DNA of 64,000 bases from an uncultured Paracoccaceae bacterium (GCA_947500135.1 CANMQX010000010.1:1-64000); one strand, 5' to 3'; positions 15,981-25,096 are shown, counted from the stretch's first letter. Notes: generated from the letters alone by a model not told the origin. Translations and numbers: made by a program.

Positions 15981-17192
15981 ATGACAACGGATATCATTAT
16001 TGTAGGCGGCGGCCTGAACGGCCCCGCATTGGCGCTGGCGGCAGCAAAGGCTGGGTTTACGGTGACGATCATCGACGCCTTGCCAGTGGATACCCGCGCA
16101 GCACCAAACTTTGACGGGCGCAGCTATGCGCTGGCCCTGGCGTCGCAACGCCTGTTGCGCGGGATTGATGTGTGGGATCAGGTTGCGGATCATGCCCAGC
16201 CGATGCTGGAAATCAAGGTGACCGATGGCCGCGCGGGCGAAGGCCCAAGCCCCTGGATGATGCATTTCGATCATGCTGAGATTGAAGAAGGCCCGATGGG
16301 GTATATGGTCGAGGATCGGCATCTGCGCCGCGCCTTTCTGGACGCCATGCAGGCGTCGCCGCTGATCACCCATCTGGCCGGTGAAACCGTGGTCGCGCAG
16401 GCGGTTGAGGGCGCGCAGGTCACCGTGACGCTTGGGTCCGGCAAGGTGGTGACGGGTCGTTTGCTGGTCGGGTCGGACGGGCGCGCAAGTGGTACGGCCA
16501 CCCGTGCGGGGATCAAGCGCACCGGCTGGGGTTATGGCCAGACCGCCGTGGTCTGTGCGGTGGCCCATGAAAAGCCGCATGGCGGCATCGCTCATCAGTT
16601 TTTCATGCCGAATGGGCCACTGGCGATCCTGCCCCTGACGGATAGTCGCAGCTCAATCGTATGGAGTGAGAGCGACGCCCGCGCTGCCACACTGGACGCG
16701 ATGGATGATGAGGCCTTTCTGGAGGCGTTGCGCCCCGCCTTTGGCAGTTTTCTGGGCCAGATCAGTCTGACGGGCGCCCGGTTCACCTATCCGCTGGGCC
16801 TGACGCTGGCCAATAGCTTTATCGCGGATCGTGTCGCGCTGGTCGGTGATGCCGCCCATGGCGTGCATCCGATTGCGGGCCAAGGGCTGAATGCGGGTTT
16901 GCGCGATGTGGCCGCATTGGCAGAAGTCCTGACAGAGGCGCGTAGCCGTGGCGAAGATTTTGCGGGGCCGCAGCCGCTGGCCCGGTATCAGCAATGGCGC
17001 CGGTTTGATACGACAACGCTTGCGCTGGCCACGGACACATTCAACCGGTTGTTTTCTAACGACAACCCATTGCTGCGCGCGGCCCGTGATATCGGCATGG
17101 GATTGGTCAACGCCGCCCCCGGACTGCGGCGCGGGTTTATCCGCGAGGCGGCGGGCCTGACGGGCGATTTACCAAAACTGATGCGCGGGTAG
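15981..17192 (+). CDS. UbiH/UbiF-family FAD monooxygenase (ubiquinone hydroxylase)
   Basis: A 403-residue class A flavoprotein monooxygenase of the UbiH/UbiF/VisC/Coq6 group, which hydroxylates the ubiquinone ring. It has the FAD dinucleotide fold GGGLNGPALALAAAKAGF (about residues 9-26), the DG motif GSDGRASGTA and the second FAD motif VGDAAHGVHPIAGQGLNAGL. Which ring position it modifies cannot be told. The polyprenyl diphosphate synthase for the quinone tail lies nearby at 21693. Divergent from the amidase. Confidence 0.88.
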   Translation: MTTDIIIVGGGLNGPALALAAAKAGFTVTIIDALPVDTRAAPNFDGRSYALALASQRLLRGIDVWDQVADHAQPMLEIKVTDGRAGEGPSPWMMHFDHAEIEEGPMGYMVEDRHLRRAFLDAMQASPLITHLAGETVVAQAVEGAQVTVTLGSGKVVTGRLLVGSDGRASGTATRAGIKRTGWGYGQTAVVCAVAHEKPHGGIAHQFFMPNGPLAILPLTDSRSSIVWSESDARAATLDAMDDEAFLEALRPAFGSFLGQISLTGARFTYPLGLTLANSFIADRVALVGDAAHGVHPIAGQGLNAGLRDVAALAEVLTEARSRGEDFAGPQPLARYQQWRRFDTTTLALATDTFNRLFSNDNPLLRAARDIGMGLVNAAPGLRRGFIREAAGLTGDLPKLMRG

Positions 17193-17252
17193 CATCGGTC
17201 GAGGGCTGCCCTAAGCTCAATTACGGTGCTTCGTGGGTTACCACTAAGCCTC

Positions 17253-17669
17253 TTAGTGCTCGTCCCCGCAAAGCGCGTGGTCTGACAGGGCAGCAAGCAC
17301 ATAGCAGTTTTCTGACACGCCCTGCCCGTCGCAGCCTTTGGCGATCCGATTCAGTTCCTTTTCCAGCGCTTTGAGCTTTTTGATCTTGGCGCGCACGTCG
17401 GCCAGTTGGGCCGAGGCGATATCATTGGCGGCCTGACAGGACTGGTCAGGGTGCCCCTGAAGTTCGATCAATCCCGAAATCGCATCAATGGAAAACCCCA
17501 GATCGCGGGCGTGCCGGATGAAGGATAGCCGCTCCAGCCCTGCTGCATCATAGCGCCGCTGATTCCCTGCCGTCCGGTCCGGTGCGGGCAGCAGGCCGGT
17601 TTCCTCATAATAACGGATTGTCGGCACTTTCACGCCCGTCTGTCGAGACAATTGGCCAATTGTGAACAT
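17253..17669 (-). CDS. MerR-family heavy-metal regulator (PbrR/CadR-like)
   Basis: A 138-residue MerR activator. The winged helix starts MFTIGQLSRQTGV and continues IRYYEETGLLP. A dimerisation helix follows, with cysteines at 78, 113 and 122, the same spacing as the thiolate sites of PbrR/CadR/ZntR regulators. The C-terminus adds HALCGDEH. ATG 17669 is chosen: the open frame to 17708 would run through the operator. It is divergent from the cation efflux gene, with a 15-base dyad between them, so it is expected to switch that gene on with a soft metal such as lead, cadmium or zinc. The metal is inferred. Confidence 0.87.
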   Translation of the reverse strand: MFTIGQLSRQTGVKVPTIRYYEETGLLPAPDRTAGNQRRYDAAGLERLSFIRHARDLGFSIDAISGLIELQGHPDQSCQAANDIASAQLADVRAKIKKLKALEKELNRIAKGCDGQGVSENCYVLAALSDHALCGDEH

Positions 17670-17683
17670 CTGCAAGAAACCTC

Positions 17684-17713
17684 TTGAATCTCTAGTTACT
17701 AGAGCCATTACAA
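17684..17713 (+). promoter_or_regulatory. MerR-type promoter with central dyad
   Basis: TTGAAT (17684-17689) is followed by a long spacer containing the perfect dyad CTCTAGTTACTAGAG (17690-17704) and then an AT-rich -10 (TTACAA or the register one base on). A dyad filling an 18-19 base spacer is the hallmark of MerR-activated promoters. It faces the efflux gene at 17745. Confidence 0.7.
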
Positions 17714-17744
17714 CAATACTGAACCAAGATCAAAGAGGGTTTTC

Positions 17745-18383
17745 ATGCCAGGTTGCTGTGGACATGACGCCAAATTCGATGGTGTCTCGGATGACTATAA
17801 ACGACGGCTGTGGCTGGTGATCGCGCTGAATGCGGTCATGTTTGCCGTTGAGATGAGCGCAGGTCATCTGGCCGGGTCGCAGGCCTTGCAGGCCGATGCG
17901 CTGGATTTTCTGGGTGACGCGCTGACCTATGGTATTTCGCTGGCGGTGATCGGCGCATCATTGCGGGTGCGTACCAGTGCGGCCCTGGCCAAGGGGATCA
18001 GCCTGTTTGCAATGGGGGTCTGGGTGTTCGGATCGACCGCCTATCGCGTATTCTATATCGGTGTGCCGGAGGCGCAGATCATGGGTGTCGTCGGCGCGTT
18101 GGCCCTAGCCACGAACCTTGCCAGCGTCATGTTGCTGGTCCGTTACAAGGATGGCGATGCGAATGTCCGGTCTGTCTGGCTATGTTCGCGCAATGACGCC
18201 ATTGGCAACGTCGCGGTCATGATTGCCGCACTTGGTGTATGGGGCACGGCGACCGGTTGGCCTGACCTGATTGTCGCGGGGATCATGGCATCGCTATTCC
18301 TGAGTTCTGCGTTTCAGATCGTCCGGCAGGCCTTGCAGGAACGTCGCGCGGCAGGCGCCGATTTGCATCCCGGCGCGGTCTGA
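17745..18383 (+). CDS. Cation diffusion facilitator-like transporter
   Basis: A 212-residue membrane protein with about six helices and the N-terminal MPGCCGHD, resembling cation diffusion facilitator proteins but lacking the long cytoplasmic domain. Aligned by eye with ZitB-type proteins, the first HxxxD site is D54-x3-D58 (DFLGD) and the second is C147-x3-D151 (CSRND), so both histidines are replaced, one by cysteine. That suggests a softer metal than zinc. It is controlled by the divergent MerR regulator through the dyad at 17690. Efflux of a toxic metal is the likely role. Confidence 0.82.
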   Translation: MPGCCGHDAKFDGVSDDYKRRLWLVIALNAVMFAVEMSAGHLAGSQALQADALDFLGDALTYGISLAVIGASLRVRTSAALAKGISLFAMGVWVFGSTAYRVFYIGVPEAQIMGVVGALALATNLASVMLLVRYKDGDANVRSVWLCSRNDAIGNVAVMIAALGVWGTATGWPDLIVAGIMASLFLSSAFQIVRQALQERRAAGADLHPGAV

Positions 18384-18487
18384 GGCCCGGGGTCAGCCCT
18401 GCAACAATTTGCCGCCCCGACAATGCCGCATTTGCATGAAAGGCTCTGTCGCTCTAGGCTCCGGCAAAACGAACAAAAGGGTTCTTT

Positions 18488-20194
18488 GTGACAGTGCTTC
18501 GTCGATCTATTTCCGCCATTGCAATGGCGTGCTTTCTTTCATCTGCAAACACGGTTCTGGCCGACCCCAATGCGGGCGCCTATCTGGCCGCACGCCATGC
18601 CGGGACGGTGGGTGATTTTGCCAGCGGTGCGCAGTATTTCACCAAAAGCCTGATCGCTGATCCGGCCAATGCCTATCTGCTGGAAAATGCCCTGACCTCT
18701 TTCATGGCGCTGGGTCAGATTGACCGGGCGATCCCGGTGGCAGAGGTGATTGTCGCGCAAGGCTATCAAAGCCAGATGGCGCATCTGGTCCTTTATCTGC
18801 AGGCCGCCAAGAATGAAGAATGGTCCGATGTCTTTTCCGGTCTGGAAATGGGTCGCACCGTTGCCCCGCTTGTCGACGGGCTGATCCAGGCCTGGGCGCA
18901 TCTGGGCGAAGGCGACATGACCAAGGCGCTGGCCAGTTTCGATCAGGTGATCGAAGGGGAAGGCATGGCGCTTTATGGTTTGACCCATAAGGCTTATGCG
19001 CTGGCCTCTGTCGGGGATTTCGAAGGTGCCGAGGCGGTATTTGGTGATGCAGCCGCAGCGGGCCAGTTGCGGTATAGCGCCCGCAGTGCCATCGCCCATG
19101 CCCAGATCCTGAGCCAGCTGGGCCGCAATGATGATGCGCTGACCATTGTCGACACCGTCTTTACCAATCCCGGTGATCCAATGGTCGCCGATCTGCGCGC
19201 TGATCTGGGCGCGGGCAAAGGTGTTGCCTTTGACGCCATCACCAGCCCCATTCAGGGCATGGCTGATATTTTCCACGCGGTAGCCGGTGCCGTGCATGGC
19301 GACGCGCCTGATGCCTATACCCTGCTATATGCCCGTGCCGCGACCTATCTGGACCCTGACAGCACCACCGCCGTTCTGATGACGGCTGAGCTGCTATATG
19401 ATTTGCAGCAATATGATCTGGCCAATGAAACCTATGCCAGCGTGTCACGCGACGATCCGTCCTTTCATGCCGCAGAGCTGGGCCGTGCCGAGGTGTTGAC
19501 CGATGCGGGTCGCAAGGATGCCGCCATCGAAGTGTTGGAGGCCCTGGCCCGCAGCCACCCGGAACTGCCGCAGGTTCATGCCAGCAAGGGCGATACCCTG
19601 CGCCGCGCCGAACGCTTTGCCGAAGCCGCCGCTGCCTATACCCGCGCCCTGGACATTTATGACAGCGCCAGCCCGGTCAAATGGTTCGTCCATTACACAC
19701 GCGGCATCGCCTTTCATAAGGTGGATAACTGGCCGCAGGCCGAGGCCGATTTTCGCGCCGCACTGGCCTTGCGCCCCGATCATCCGCAGGTTCTGAACTA
19801 TCTGGGTTATTCGCTGGTCGAACGCGGTGAAAAGCTGGATGAAGCCTTGTCGATGATCGAAACCGCCGCCGCTGCACGCCCGGATAACGGGGCAATCATC
19901 GACAGTCTTGGCTGGGTTCTGTTTCAACTGGGCCGCTATGAAGAGGCTGTGGGCTATATGGAACGTGCCGCATCGCTGGAACCGGTGGACCCTGTCATCA
20001 ATGATCATCTGGGCGATGTGTATTGGGCCGTTGGCCGAAAGATCGAGGCGCATTTTCAGTGGAACCGCGCCTTGTCCTTTGACCCCACCGAAAAGGAAGC
20101 CTTGCGTATTCGTGACAAGTTGACCCGTGGTTTGGATGTGGTTTTGCGCGACGAGGGGCTTGACCCCATCCGTGTGGCCCGTGGCAACGATTAG
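18488..20194 (+). CDS. Exported TPR-repeat protein
   Basis: A 568-residue protein with a signal peptide (about residues 1-25, ending VLA) and tetratricopeptide repeats through most of its length. The clearest repeats lie near the C-terminus (LNYLGYSLVERGEKLDEAL, IDSLGWVLFQLGRYEEAV, NDHLGDVYWAVGRKIEA). It is probably a periplasmic or outer-membrane scaffold. The GTG start is supported by the signal peptide. Its end overlaps the ispE start by 14 bases, an arrangement seen in related bacteria, but no functional link to isoprenoids is known to me. Confidence 0.85.
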   Translation: MTVLRRSISAIAMACFLSSANTVLADPNAGAYLAARHAGTVGDFASGAQYFTKSLIADPANAYLLENALTSFMALGQIDRAIPVAEVIVAQGYQSQMAHLVLYLQAAKNEEWSDVFSGLEMGRTVAPLVDGLIQAWAHLGEGDMTKALASFDQVIEGEGMALYGLTHKAYALASVGDFEGAEAVFGDAAAAGQLRYSARSAIAHAQILSQLGRNDDALTIVDTVFTNPGDPMVADLRADLGAGKGVAFDAITSPIQGMADIFHAVAGAVHGDAPDAYTLLYARAATYLDPDSTTAVLMTAELLYDLQQYDLANETYASVSRDDPSFHAAELGRAEVLTDAGRKDAAIEVLEALARSHPELPQVHASKGDTLRRAERFAEAAAAYTRALDIYDSASPVKWFVHYTRGIAFHKVDNWPQAEADFRAALALRPDHPQVLNYLGYSLVERGEKLDEALSMIETAAAARPDNGAIIDSLGWVLFQLGRYEEAVGYMERAASLEPVDPVINDHLGDVYWAVGRKIEAHFQWNRALSFDPTEKEALRIRDKLTRGLDVVLRDEGLDPIRVARGND

Positions 20195-21047
20195 CGCCAC
20201 CGCACCGGCCAAGGTCAACCTGACCCTGCATGTCACCGGCCAGCGCGATGATGGCTATCATCTGCTGGACAGTCTGGTGGTGTTTGCCGATGTCGCCGAT
20301 CAGTTAACGGCCACGGTTGCCCCTGATCTGCGGATCACGGTCAGCGGCCCGTTTTCGACAGGCGTTCCCACCAATCACAGCAACCTTGTGCTGCGCGCCG
20401 CCGAAGGGCTGCGTCAGACCCGTGGTGTCACCAAAGGCGCTGCGATCACATTGGAAAAACATCTGCCGCATGCCGCTGGCATCGGCAGTGGGTCGTCGGA
20501 CGCCGCTGCCGCTCTTGCGCTTTTGGCAGAGCTTTGGGGCGTGGCGCCTTTGCCCGCCACTGCGCAAGAGGTGCTTGCCCTTGGCGCCGATGTGCCGGTC
20601 TGCATGCGCAACCCCGCCCCCACCCGCATGTCTGGCATTGGCGACGTCCTGTCACCTGTGCAGCGATTGCCTGATTGCGCTCTTGTGCTGGTCCGCCCGC
20701 CGGTTGAGGTGCCGACTAGCGTCGTGTTCAAAGGCCTTGCCAGCAAGACAGGCACGGCGATGGACCCAATCCCCGATGGTATGGACCTTCAGGCTTTTAC
20801 CAATTGGCTGTCGGCCCAGCGCAATGATATGGCCGCACCTGCCTGCCTGTTGGCACCGGATATTCGCGAAGCGATTGCAAAGCTGTCATCGAACCGAAAT
20901 GTTGCGGCTGCGGGCATGTCAGGGTCCGGCGCCACATGTTTTGGCGTGGTCAAGGATATGGCCACCGCCCGGCAAGTAGCCCGCATCGTGCAATTGTCGC
21001 ATATGAACTGGTGGGTCGCCCCGGCGCAGGTGTTGGGCCGCGCTTAG
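20181..21047 (+). CDS. ispE: 4-diphosphocytidyl-2-C-methyl-D-erythritol kinase
   Basis: A 288-residue GHMP kinase that phosphorylates CDP-methylerythritol in the MEP pathway to isopentenyl diphosphate. It has the N-terminal APAKVNLTLHV motif, the ATP loop PHAAGIGSGSSDAAAAL and the C-terminal AAGMSGSGATCFG. The frame is open to 20127, but GTG 20181 (VATISATAPAKVN) gives the family's start and a 14-base overlap with the TPR gene. Its product feeds the polyprenyl diphosphate synthase encoded at 21693. Confidence 0.93.
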   Translation: MATISATAPAKVNLTLHVTGQRDDGYHLLDSLVVFADVADQLTATVAPDLRITVSGPFSTGVPTNHSNLVLRAAEGLRQTRGVTKGAAITLEKHLPHAAGIGSGSSDAAAALALLAELWGVAPLPATAQEVLALGADVPVCMRNPAPTRMSGIGDVLSPVQRLPDCALVLVRPPVEVPTSVVFKGLASKTGTAMDPIPDGMDLQAFTNWLSAQRNDMAAPACLLAPDIREAIAKLSSNRNVAAAGMSGSGATCFGVVKDMATARQVARIVQLSHMNWWVAPAQVLGRA

Positions 21048-21172
21048 CATCCGATTTGTCGAAAATTTGCCACATCGCCATCATGATTTGGTGCGGTTGT
21101 GGGTTCAGGCATTGAACAACCGTGGGGCTGGATTACCCCGTGCGCATTATTTTGATCAATCAGGACGATGGC

Positions 21173-21688
21173 ATGCCGTTTATTATTCTTATTCTGACAA
21201 CCCTTGGCGGTGCGCTTTGGTGGTGGGCCCGCCAGAACCCGCGTGATGCGCTGGATATGGCGGCTGATGCGGCGACAACCGTGCGCAACGCGCCCCGCAG
21301 ACTCGCGTTTCGCAAGCAAACCAATGCCCATCCTGTTGAAGGGATTGATGACCCCCGGATTGCTATTTGCGCGATTGCGCAGGCCTTTATCGAGCTTGAC
21401 GATCTGCCAACCAAAGACCAGCGCGACCGTCTGTATGTTCAATTGCGCAGCAAGCTGCGCTGTTCCGAGGACGAGGCACAGGAGATGGAAGTGCTTGGCC
21501 GCTGGCTGCAAGGCCAGTGCCAGAACCCCGAAGCCGCGATCACTCGGCTTGCCCGCCGGTTGCGCAAGATTGACGGCGATACGTCGTGGGACCTGTTGCA
21601 GGATATGCTGGGCGGTCTGGTTGATGGTGAGCTGTCGCAAAACCAGGTTTCTGCCGTCGCGGATATCAAGCGGGCATTCCACCGATAG
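21173..21688 (+). CDS. Hypothetical membrane-anchored protein, TerB-like C-terminus
   Basis: A 171-residue protein. One N-terminal hydrophobic segment (about residues 2-18, ending WWW) is followed by an alpha-helical acidic domain. The IAICAIAQAFIELDD helix and the later helices resemble tellurite-resistance TerB/DjlA-N domains, but the match is weak by eye. ATG 21173 is preferred, with AGGACG upstream. The frame is open to 21122. It ends 4 bases before the convergent polyprenyl synthase stop. Function unknown. Confidence 0.7.
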   Translation: MPFIILILTTLGGALWWWARQNPRDALDMAADAATTVRNAPRRLAFRKQTNAHPVEGIDDPRIAICAIAQAFIELDDLPTKDQRDRLYVQLRSKLRCSEDEAQEMEVLGRWLQGQCQNPEAAITRLARRLRKIDGDTSWDLLQDMLGGLVDGELSQNQVSAVADIKRAFHR

Positions 21689-21692
21689 GACG

Positions 21693-22691
21693 TCAGGTGA
21701 TCCGCGCCACAACGTAATCGGCAAGGTCGACCAGCATCGTTTTCAGCGGATGATCCGGCACCGCGTTCAGGGCGGCCTTGGCCTTTTCCGCCCAGTTGAT
21801 CGCATCAATCCGGGTGCTTTCCATCGTGCCATGTTTGCCCAGCAGGCTGATCGCATGGTCCAGATCGCCACCCTCCTGCCGCCCTTTCTGGATGGTTCGC
21901 ACCCAGAAATCACGCTCTGCCCCGTCGGCCTGCGCCACAGCGCGGATCACGGGCAAGGTCAGTTTACGCTCGCGGAAATCGTCCCCCACGTTCTTGCCGG
22001 TTGCTTTGGTGCCGCCATAATCCAGCAGGTCATCCACGATCTGAAACGCGATCCCGAGCGCGTCGCCATAATCATAAAGCGCCTGTTTGGTGGCCGCATC
22101 CTGTCTCGCAATCTCGCCGCCCACTTCCATGGCGGCCGAAAACAGGGCTGCCGTTTTACCGCGCACCACCTTGATATAAATCTCTTCGGTCGTGCTAAGG
22201 TCACTGGCGGTGGTCAGTTGCAGCACCTCGCCTTCGGCAATGGTTGCCGACGCGTTGGCCAGGATATCCAGCACCCGCATCGACCCGGTTTCGACCATCA
22301 GCTGGAAGGATCGGGCGAAGAGGTAGTCGCCTACCAACACGCTGGAGGTATTGTCCCACAGCAGGTTCGCCGTGGGCCGCCCGCGCCGTTGTTTGCTTTC
22401 ATCGACCACGTCATCATGCAGCAAGGTGGCCGTGTGAATGAACTCCACCGTTGCGGCCAGATGCACATGATAGGGGCCGTCATAACCGCTCATCCGCGCC
22501 GCCGCCAAGGTCAGCATCGGGCGCAGGCGTTTGCCCCCAGCTTCGACCAGATGGGCGGTGACTTCGGGAATGCGCGGCGCATGTTCGGACGCCATCCGCT
22601 GGCGGATCATCGCGTTCACCGATGTCAGGTCGTCGGCCAGTGCTGCGGCCAGTTGTTCATGCGGTTTGGTGGCGGCTGTATCGAGGCTCAT
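21693..22691 (-). CDS. Polyprenyl diphosphate synthase (quinone side chain)
   Basis: A 332-residue trans-polyprenyl diphosphate synthase. The first Asp-rich motif is LLHDDVVDESKQRRGRPTAN and the second is VDDLLDY. It condenses isopentenyl diphosphate into the long chain (probably decaprenyl) of ubiquinone. Residues before the first motif (THTATLL-type small side chains) fit a long-chain enzyme rather than a farnesyl synthase. ATG 22691 (MSLDTAATK) is chosen over 22718. It shares the ubiquinone theme with the UbiH-type gene and the isoprenoid theme with ispE. Confidence 0.9.
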   Translation of the reverse strand: MSLDTAATKPHEQLAAALADDLTSVNAMIRQRMASEHAPRIPEVTAHLVEAGGKRLRPMLTLAAARMSGYDGPYHVHLAATVEFIHTATLLHDDVVDESKQRRGRPTANLLWDNTSSVLVGDYLFARSFQLMVETGSMRVLDILANASATIAEGEVLQLTTASDLSTTEEIYIKVVRGKTAALFSAAMEVGGEIARQDAATKQALYDYGDALGIAFQIVDDLLDYGGTKATGKNVGDDFRERKLTLPVIRAVAQADGAERDFWVRTIQKGRQEGGDLDHAISLLGKHGTMESTRIDAINWAEKAKAALNAVPDHPLKTMLVDLADYVVARIT

Positions 22692-22746
22692 GAACGATTC
22701 CGTCATCTGAATAGACAACGCCCCGGCGTCATCTTAGGTCTTGGGT

Positions 22747-22965
22747 ATGAAAGAGCTTTTGCGCACCAACGACCCCACCGTCATCGCCTTTGCAACCGCC
22801 CTGTTGGACGCCGAGGGTATAGACTGGTTCACCTTCGACGTAAACATGAGCGTGCTGGAAGGCAGTATAGGCATAATGCCGCGCCGATTGATGGTGCTGG
22901 ACCGCGATTTGTTCATGGCAGAGGCCGTGATGCGCGATGGCGAGATTGAGCTTGGGCGTGACTGA
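22747..22965 (+). CDS. DUF2007 domain protein
   Basis: A 72-residue protein of the DUF2007 (putative signal transducing protein) family: MKELLRTNDPTVIAFATALL, then IDWFTFDVNMS, then RLMVLDRDLFMAEAVM, the family's two beta-alpha-beta units. ATG 22747 is preferred to TTG 22741. It overlaps the methyltransferase start by 8 bases, so the two are coupled. The family's role is unknown. Confidence 0.82.
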   Translation: MKELLRTNDPTVIAFATALLDAEGIDWFTFDVNMSVLEGSIGIMPRRLMVLDRDLFMAEAVMRDGEIELGRD

Positions 22966-23713
22966 TGATCTGACATGTGACGACTTTCTGGGCGGGCTGG
23001 TGACAGTTGAGCAGCCCCGTAAAGGATACCGTGCGGGGGTAGATCCGGTGCTGTTGGCCGCGTCCGTTGATGCAAAGCCGGGGCAGGCTGTGCTAGAGCT
23101 TGGGTGCGGGGTTGGGGTGGCATCGCTTTGCCTTGCCGCCCGTGTGCCGGATTTGCAAATCGCAGGCGTTGAAATGCAGGATGCTTATGCGACGCTGGGC
23201 CGTGCCAATGCCGTGCGGAATGCAGCGCCCCTGCAGGTGATTACCGCCGATCTGCGCGCCATGCCCGATGTGATCCGGCGGAGACGGTTTGATCACGTCA
23301 TGATGAACCCGCCCTATTTTGACCGCCGGGCGGGCAGTGCATCTGATGATGGCGGGCGTAATACCGCGCTTGGGGGGGATACCCCGCTGGCCGATTGGCT
23401 GGATATTGGGGCCCGCCGCGTCGGGCCAAGGGGCTATCTGACGGTCATTCAACGGATGGAACGGCTGCCCGAGGTTTTGGGCGCGTTACATGGACGGTTG
23501 GGGGCGATGGTCCTGCTGCCTATTGCGGGGCGTGCGGGCAAACCACCGGAATTGTTCCTGCTGCGAGCCCGCCAAGAAGGGCGCGCGCCGTTTCGCATGG
23601 CCCCGCCCCTGATCATGCATGAAGGGGCTGCGCATCGCAGTGATGCCGAAAGCTATGCCCCACAGGTCCGTGATATTCTGCGGAATGCTGTCAGCTTGCC
23701 CTTTGGTGTTTAA
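22958..23713 (+). CDS. N6-adenine methyltransferase, TrmN6/YfiC-like
   Basis: A class I SAM-dependent methyltransferase of about 251 residues. The SAM motif is VLELGCGVGVASLCLA and the catalytic NPPY motif (VMMNPPYFD) marks amino-group methylation, as in the tRNA1(Val) adenine-37 enzyme TrmN6. GTG 22958 gives the VTDDLTCDDFLGG start expected for the family; ATG 22937 is the alternative. Translationally coupled to DUF2007. A tRNA substrate is an inference, although a tRNA-Val gene lies in this window. Confidence 0.85.
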   Translation: MTDDLTCDDFLGGLVTVEQPRKGYRAGVDPVLLAASVDAKPGQAVLELGCGVGVASLCLAARVPDLQIAGVEMQDAYATLGRANAVRNAAPLQVITADLRAMPDVIRRRRFDHVMMNPPYFDRRAGSASDDGGRNTALGGDTPLADWLDIGARRVGPRGYLTVIQRMERLPEVLGALHGRLGAMVLLPIAGRAGKPPELFLLRARQEGRAPFRMAPPLIMHEGAAHRSDAESYAPQVRDILRNAVSLPFGV

Positions 23714-23831
23714 CTTTATGGCAACCTTTCTGTCCGAGCCTGATTAAAGCCCCAAAATGCTGCCATGCAGCGTGACTTGCGGCGCCAGATATGGTGCAAT
23801 CAATGCATCACACACCCAGAGGAGGACGATC

Positions 23832-23999
23832 ATGAGCTTGAGTTCGCATTTGCAGGAACTGAAGAAGAAGCACCAGCACCTCTCGGAGTCGGTTGAAGTT
23901 CTACAGCGTAGCCCTGCGACTGATGACCTCGAAATCGCGAAACTGAAAAAGCAGAAGCTGATGCTGAAGGAAGAAATTACGCGCCTCAGCACGCATTAA
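23832..23999 (+). CDS. YdcH/DUF465 family small protein
   Basis: A 55-residue all-helical charged protein (MSLSSHLQELKKKHQHLSES, then DDLEIAKLKKQKLMLKEEI) of the DUF465/YdcH family, which forms a helical hairpin or coiled coil. It has a very strong Shine-Dalgarno GGAGGA at 23821 region just before ATG 23832. The open frame to 23757 has no support. The function of the family is not established. Confidence 0.88.
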   Translation: MSLSSHLQELKKKHQHLSESVEVLQRSPATDDLEIAKLKKQKLMLKEEITRLSTH

Positions 24000-24043
24000 T
24001 CTGCGCAATTCTCTGGCGCTGGCGGTTAACGCCGGTGCCCCAC

Positions 24044-24985
24044 TCACATCAGTTCGGACGCTTTGACCAGAATGCGTCCGTTTTCATACTTGTGTGACGA
24101 CTGAATTTCTTTGAGGACCCAATCCTCGAACGCGGCGATATGCGGGCGTGTTTCATTGCCCAGTGGGCAGATGAAGCGAAACTGCGATTCCGCGACCAAT
24201 CCAACATCGAAAGGTGCGACCAATTGGCCGGAGTCTAGCATTCTTGTGGCCAGTGAGACGCGGCCTAAAACGACGCCTGCGCCTGCAATCGCCGCATCCT
24301 GCGCGTGATCAGCCTGTGAAAACCGAGGCCCGTGGCTGGTGTCGAATGTGATGCCCGCAGCCTGCGCCCATGCGGCCCAATTTGCTGGCGTTTTAAAGAA
24401 ACTAATCGAATCGTCATGGATCAGCGTGGCATCGGCCAGCTTTTCAGGGCGGTCGATCTGTTCGGCCATGTCTGGCGTCATCATCGGTGTCATCCATTCC
24501 TTGATAAGAGGTCGGGAATAAACCGCCTTGTCATGGCCCAGGCCAAACCGGATCGCGACATCGACCTCGTCCCTATCGAAATCGATCAGGCGCAGGGTTG
24601 CAAGGAAGCGCAACTCAATTTCCGGGTGGGCCTGGGCGAAATCATACATGCGCGGCGCCAACCATTTGGAGGTGAAAGCGGGGCCCGCCGTGACCGTCAG
24701 CACCCCGCTATCGTTCAGCCGTTTTGTATTACGCCATGCCGCAGACAGGTTGGCAAAGGCATCCGATGTACCGGGAGCCAGCGCGCGCCCGGCTTCGGTC
24801 AGTTCCACCGCGCGATTCAAGCGGCGAAAGACGGGCATGCCGAGATCCGCCTCTAACGCTTTGATTTGGTAGGATAATGCGGCGGGCGTGACGTTCAGTT
24901 CCGCCGCCGCCTTGGCAAATGACATGTGGCGCGCGGCGGCCTCAAACGCGCGCAAGGCAGTCAGTGGTGGTAATCTTTCATTCAT
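24044..24985 (-). CDS. GcvA-like LysR-family regulator
   Basis: A 313-residue LysR regulator of the GcvA type, beginning MNERLPPLTALRAFEAAARH with the helix-turn-helix SFAKAAAELNVTPAALSYQI. The effector domain includes LTVTAGPAFTSKWLAPRM, typical of GcvA-like proteins. A good T-N11-A dyad starts three bases upstream of its ATG, so autoregulation and control of the divergent transcript are likely. The target is unknown; there are no glycine-cleavage genes here. Confidence 0.88.
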   Translation of the reverse strand: MNERLPPLTALRAFEAAARHMSFAKAAAELNVTPAALSYQIKALEADLGMPVFRRLNRAVELTEAGRALAPGTSDAFANLSAAWRNTKRLNDSGVLTVTAGPAFTSKWLAPRMYDFAQAHPEIELRFLATLRLIDFDRDEVDVAIRFGLGHDKAVYSRPLIKEWMTPMMTPDMAEQIDRPEKLADATLIHDDSISFFKTPANWAAWAQAAGITFDTSHGPRFSQADHAQDAAIAGAGVVLGRVSLATRMLDSGQLVAPFDVGLVAESQFRFICPLGNETRPHIAAFEDWVLKEIQSSHKYENGRILVKASELM

Positions 24986-24987
24986 GA

Positions 24988-25012
24988 TTCAGTTTAATAC
25001 AGCTTAACTGAA
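24988..25012. promoter_or_regulatory. LysR-type operator dyad (TTCAGTT-N11-AACTGAA)
   Basis: TTCAGTT (24988-24994) and AACTGAA (25006-25012) are exact inverted repeats separated by 11 bases, the classic T-N11-A architecture. The site lies immediately before the GcvA-like start and about 85 bases before the tiny ORF at 25097. Confidence 0.65.
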
Positions 25013-25096
25013 CCTATAGGAAGTCTCGTTTGTCAGGCAGCATTTGAAGGCGCATATTGGGATCAGCAAGACAGACACCTATAAAGGATTTGATCC

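Noticed and set aside
17242-17258. CACTAAG/CTTAGTG hairpin at the MerR stop as a terminator
   Set aside because: It has a seven-base AT-rich stem, a three-base loop and no T-run; too weak to support.
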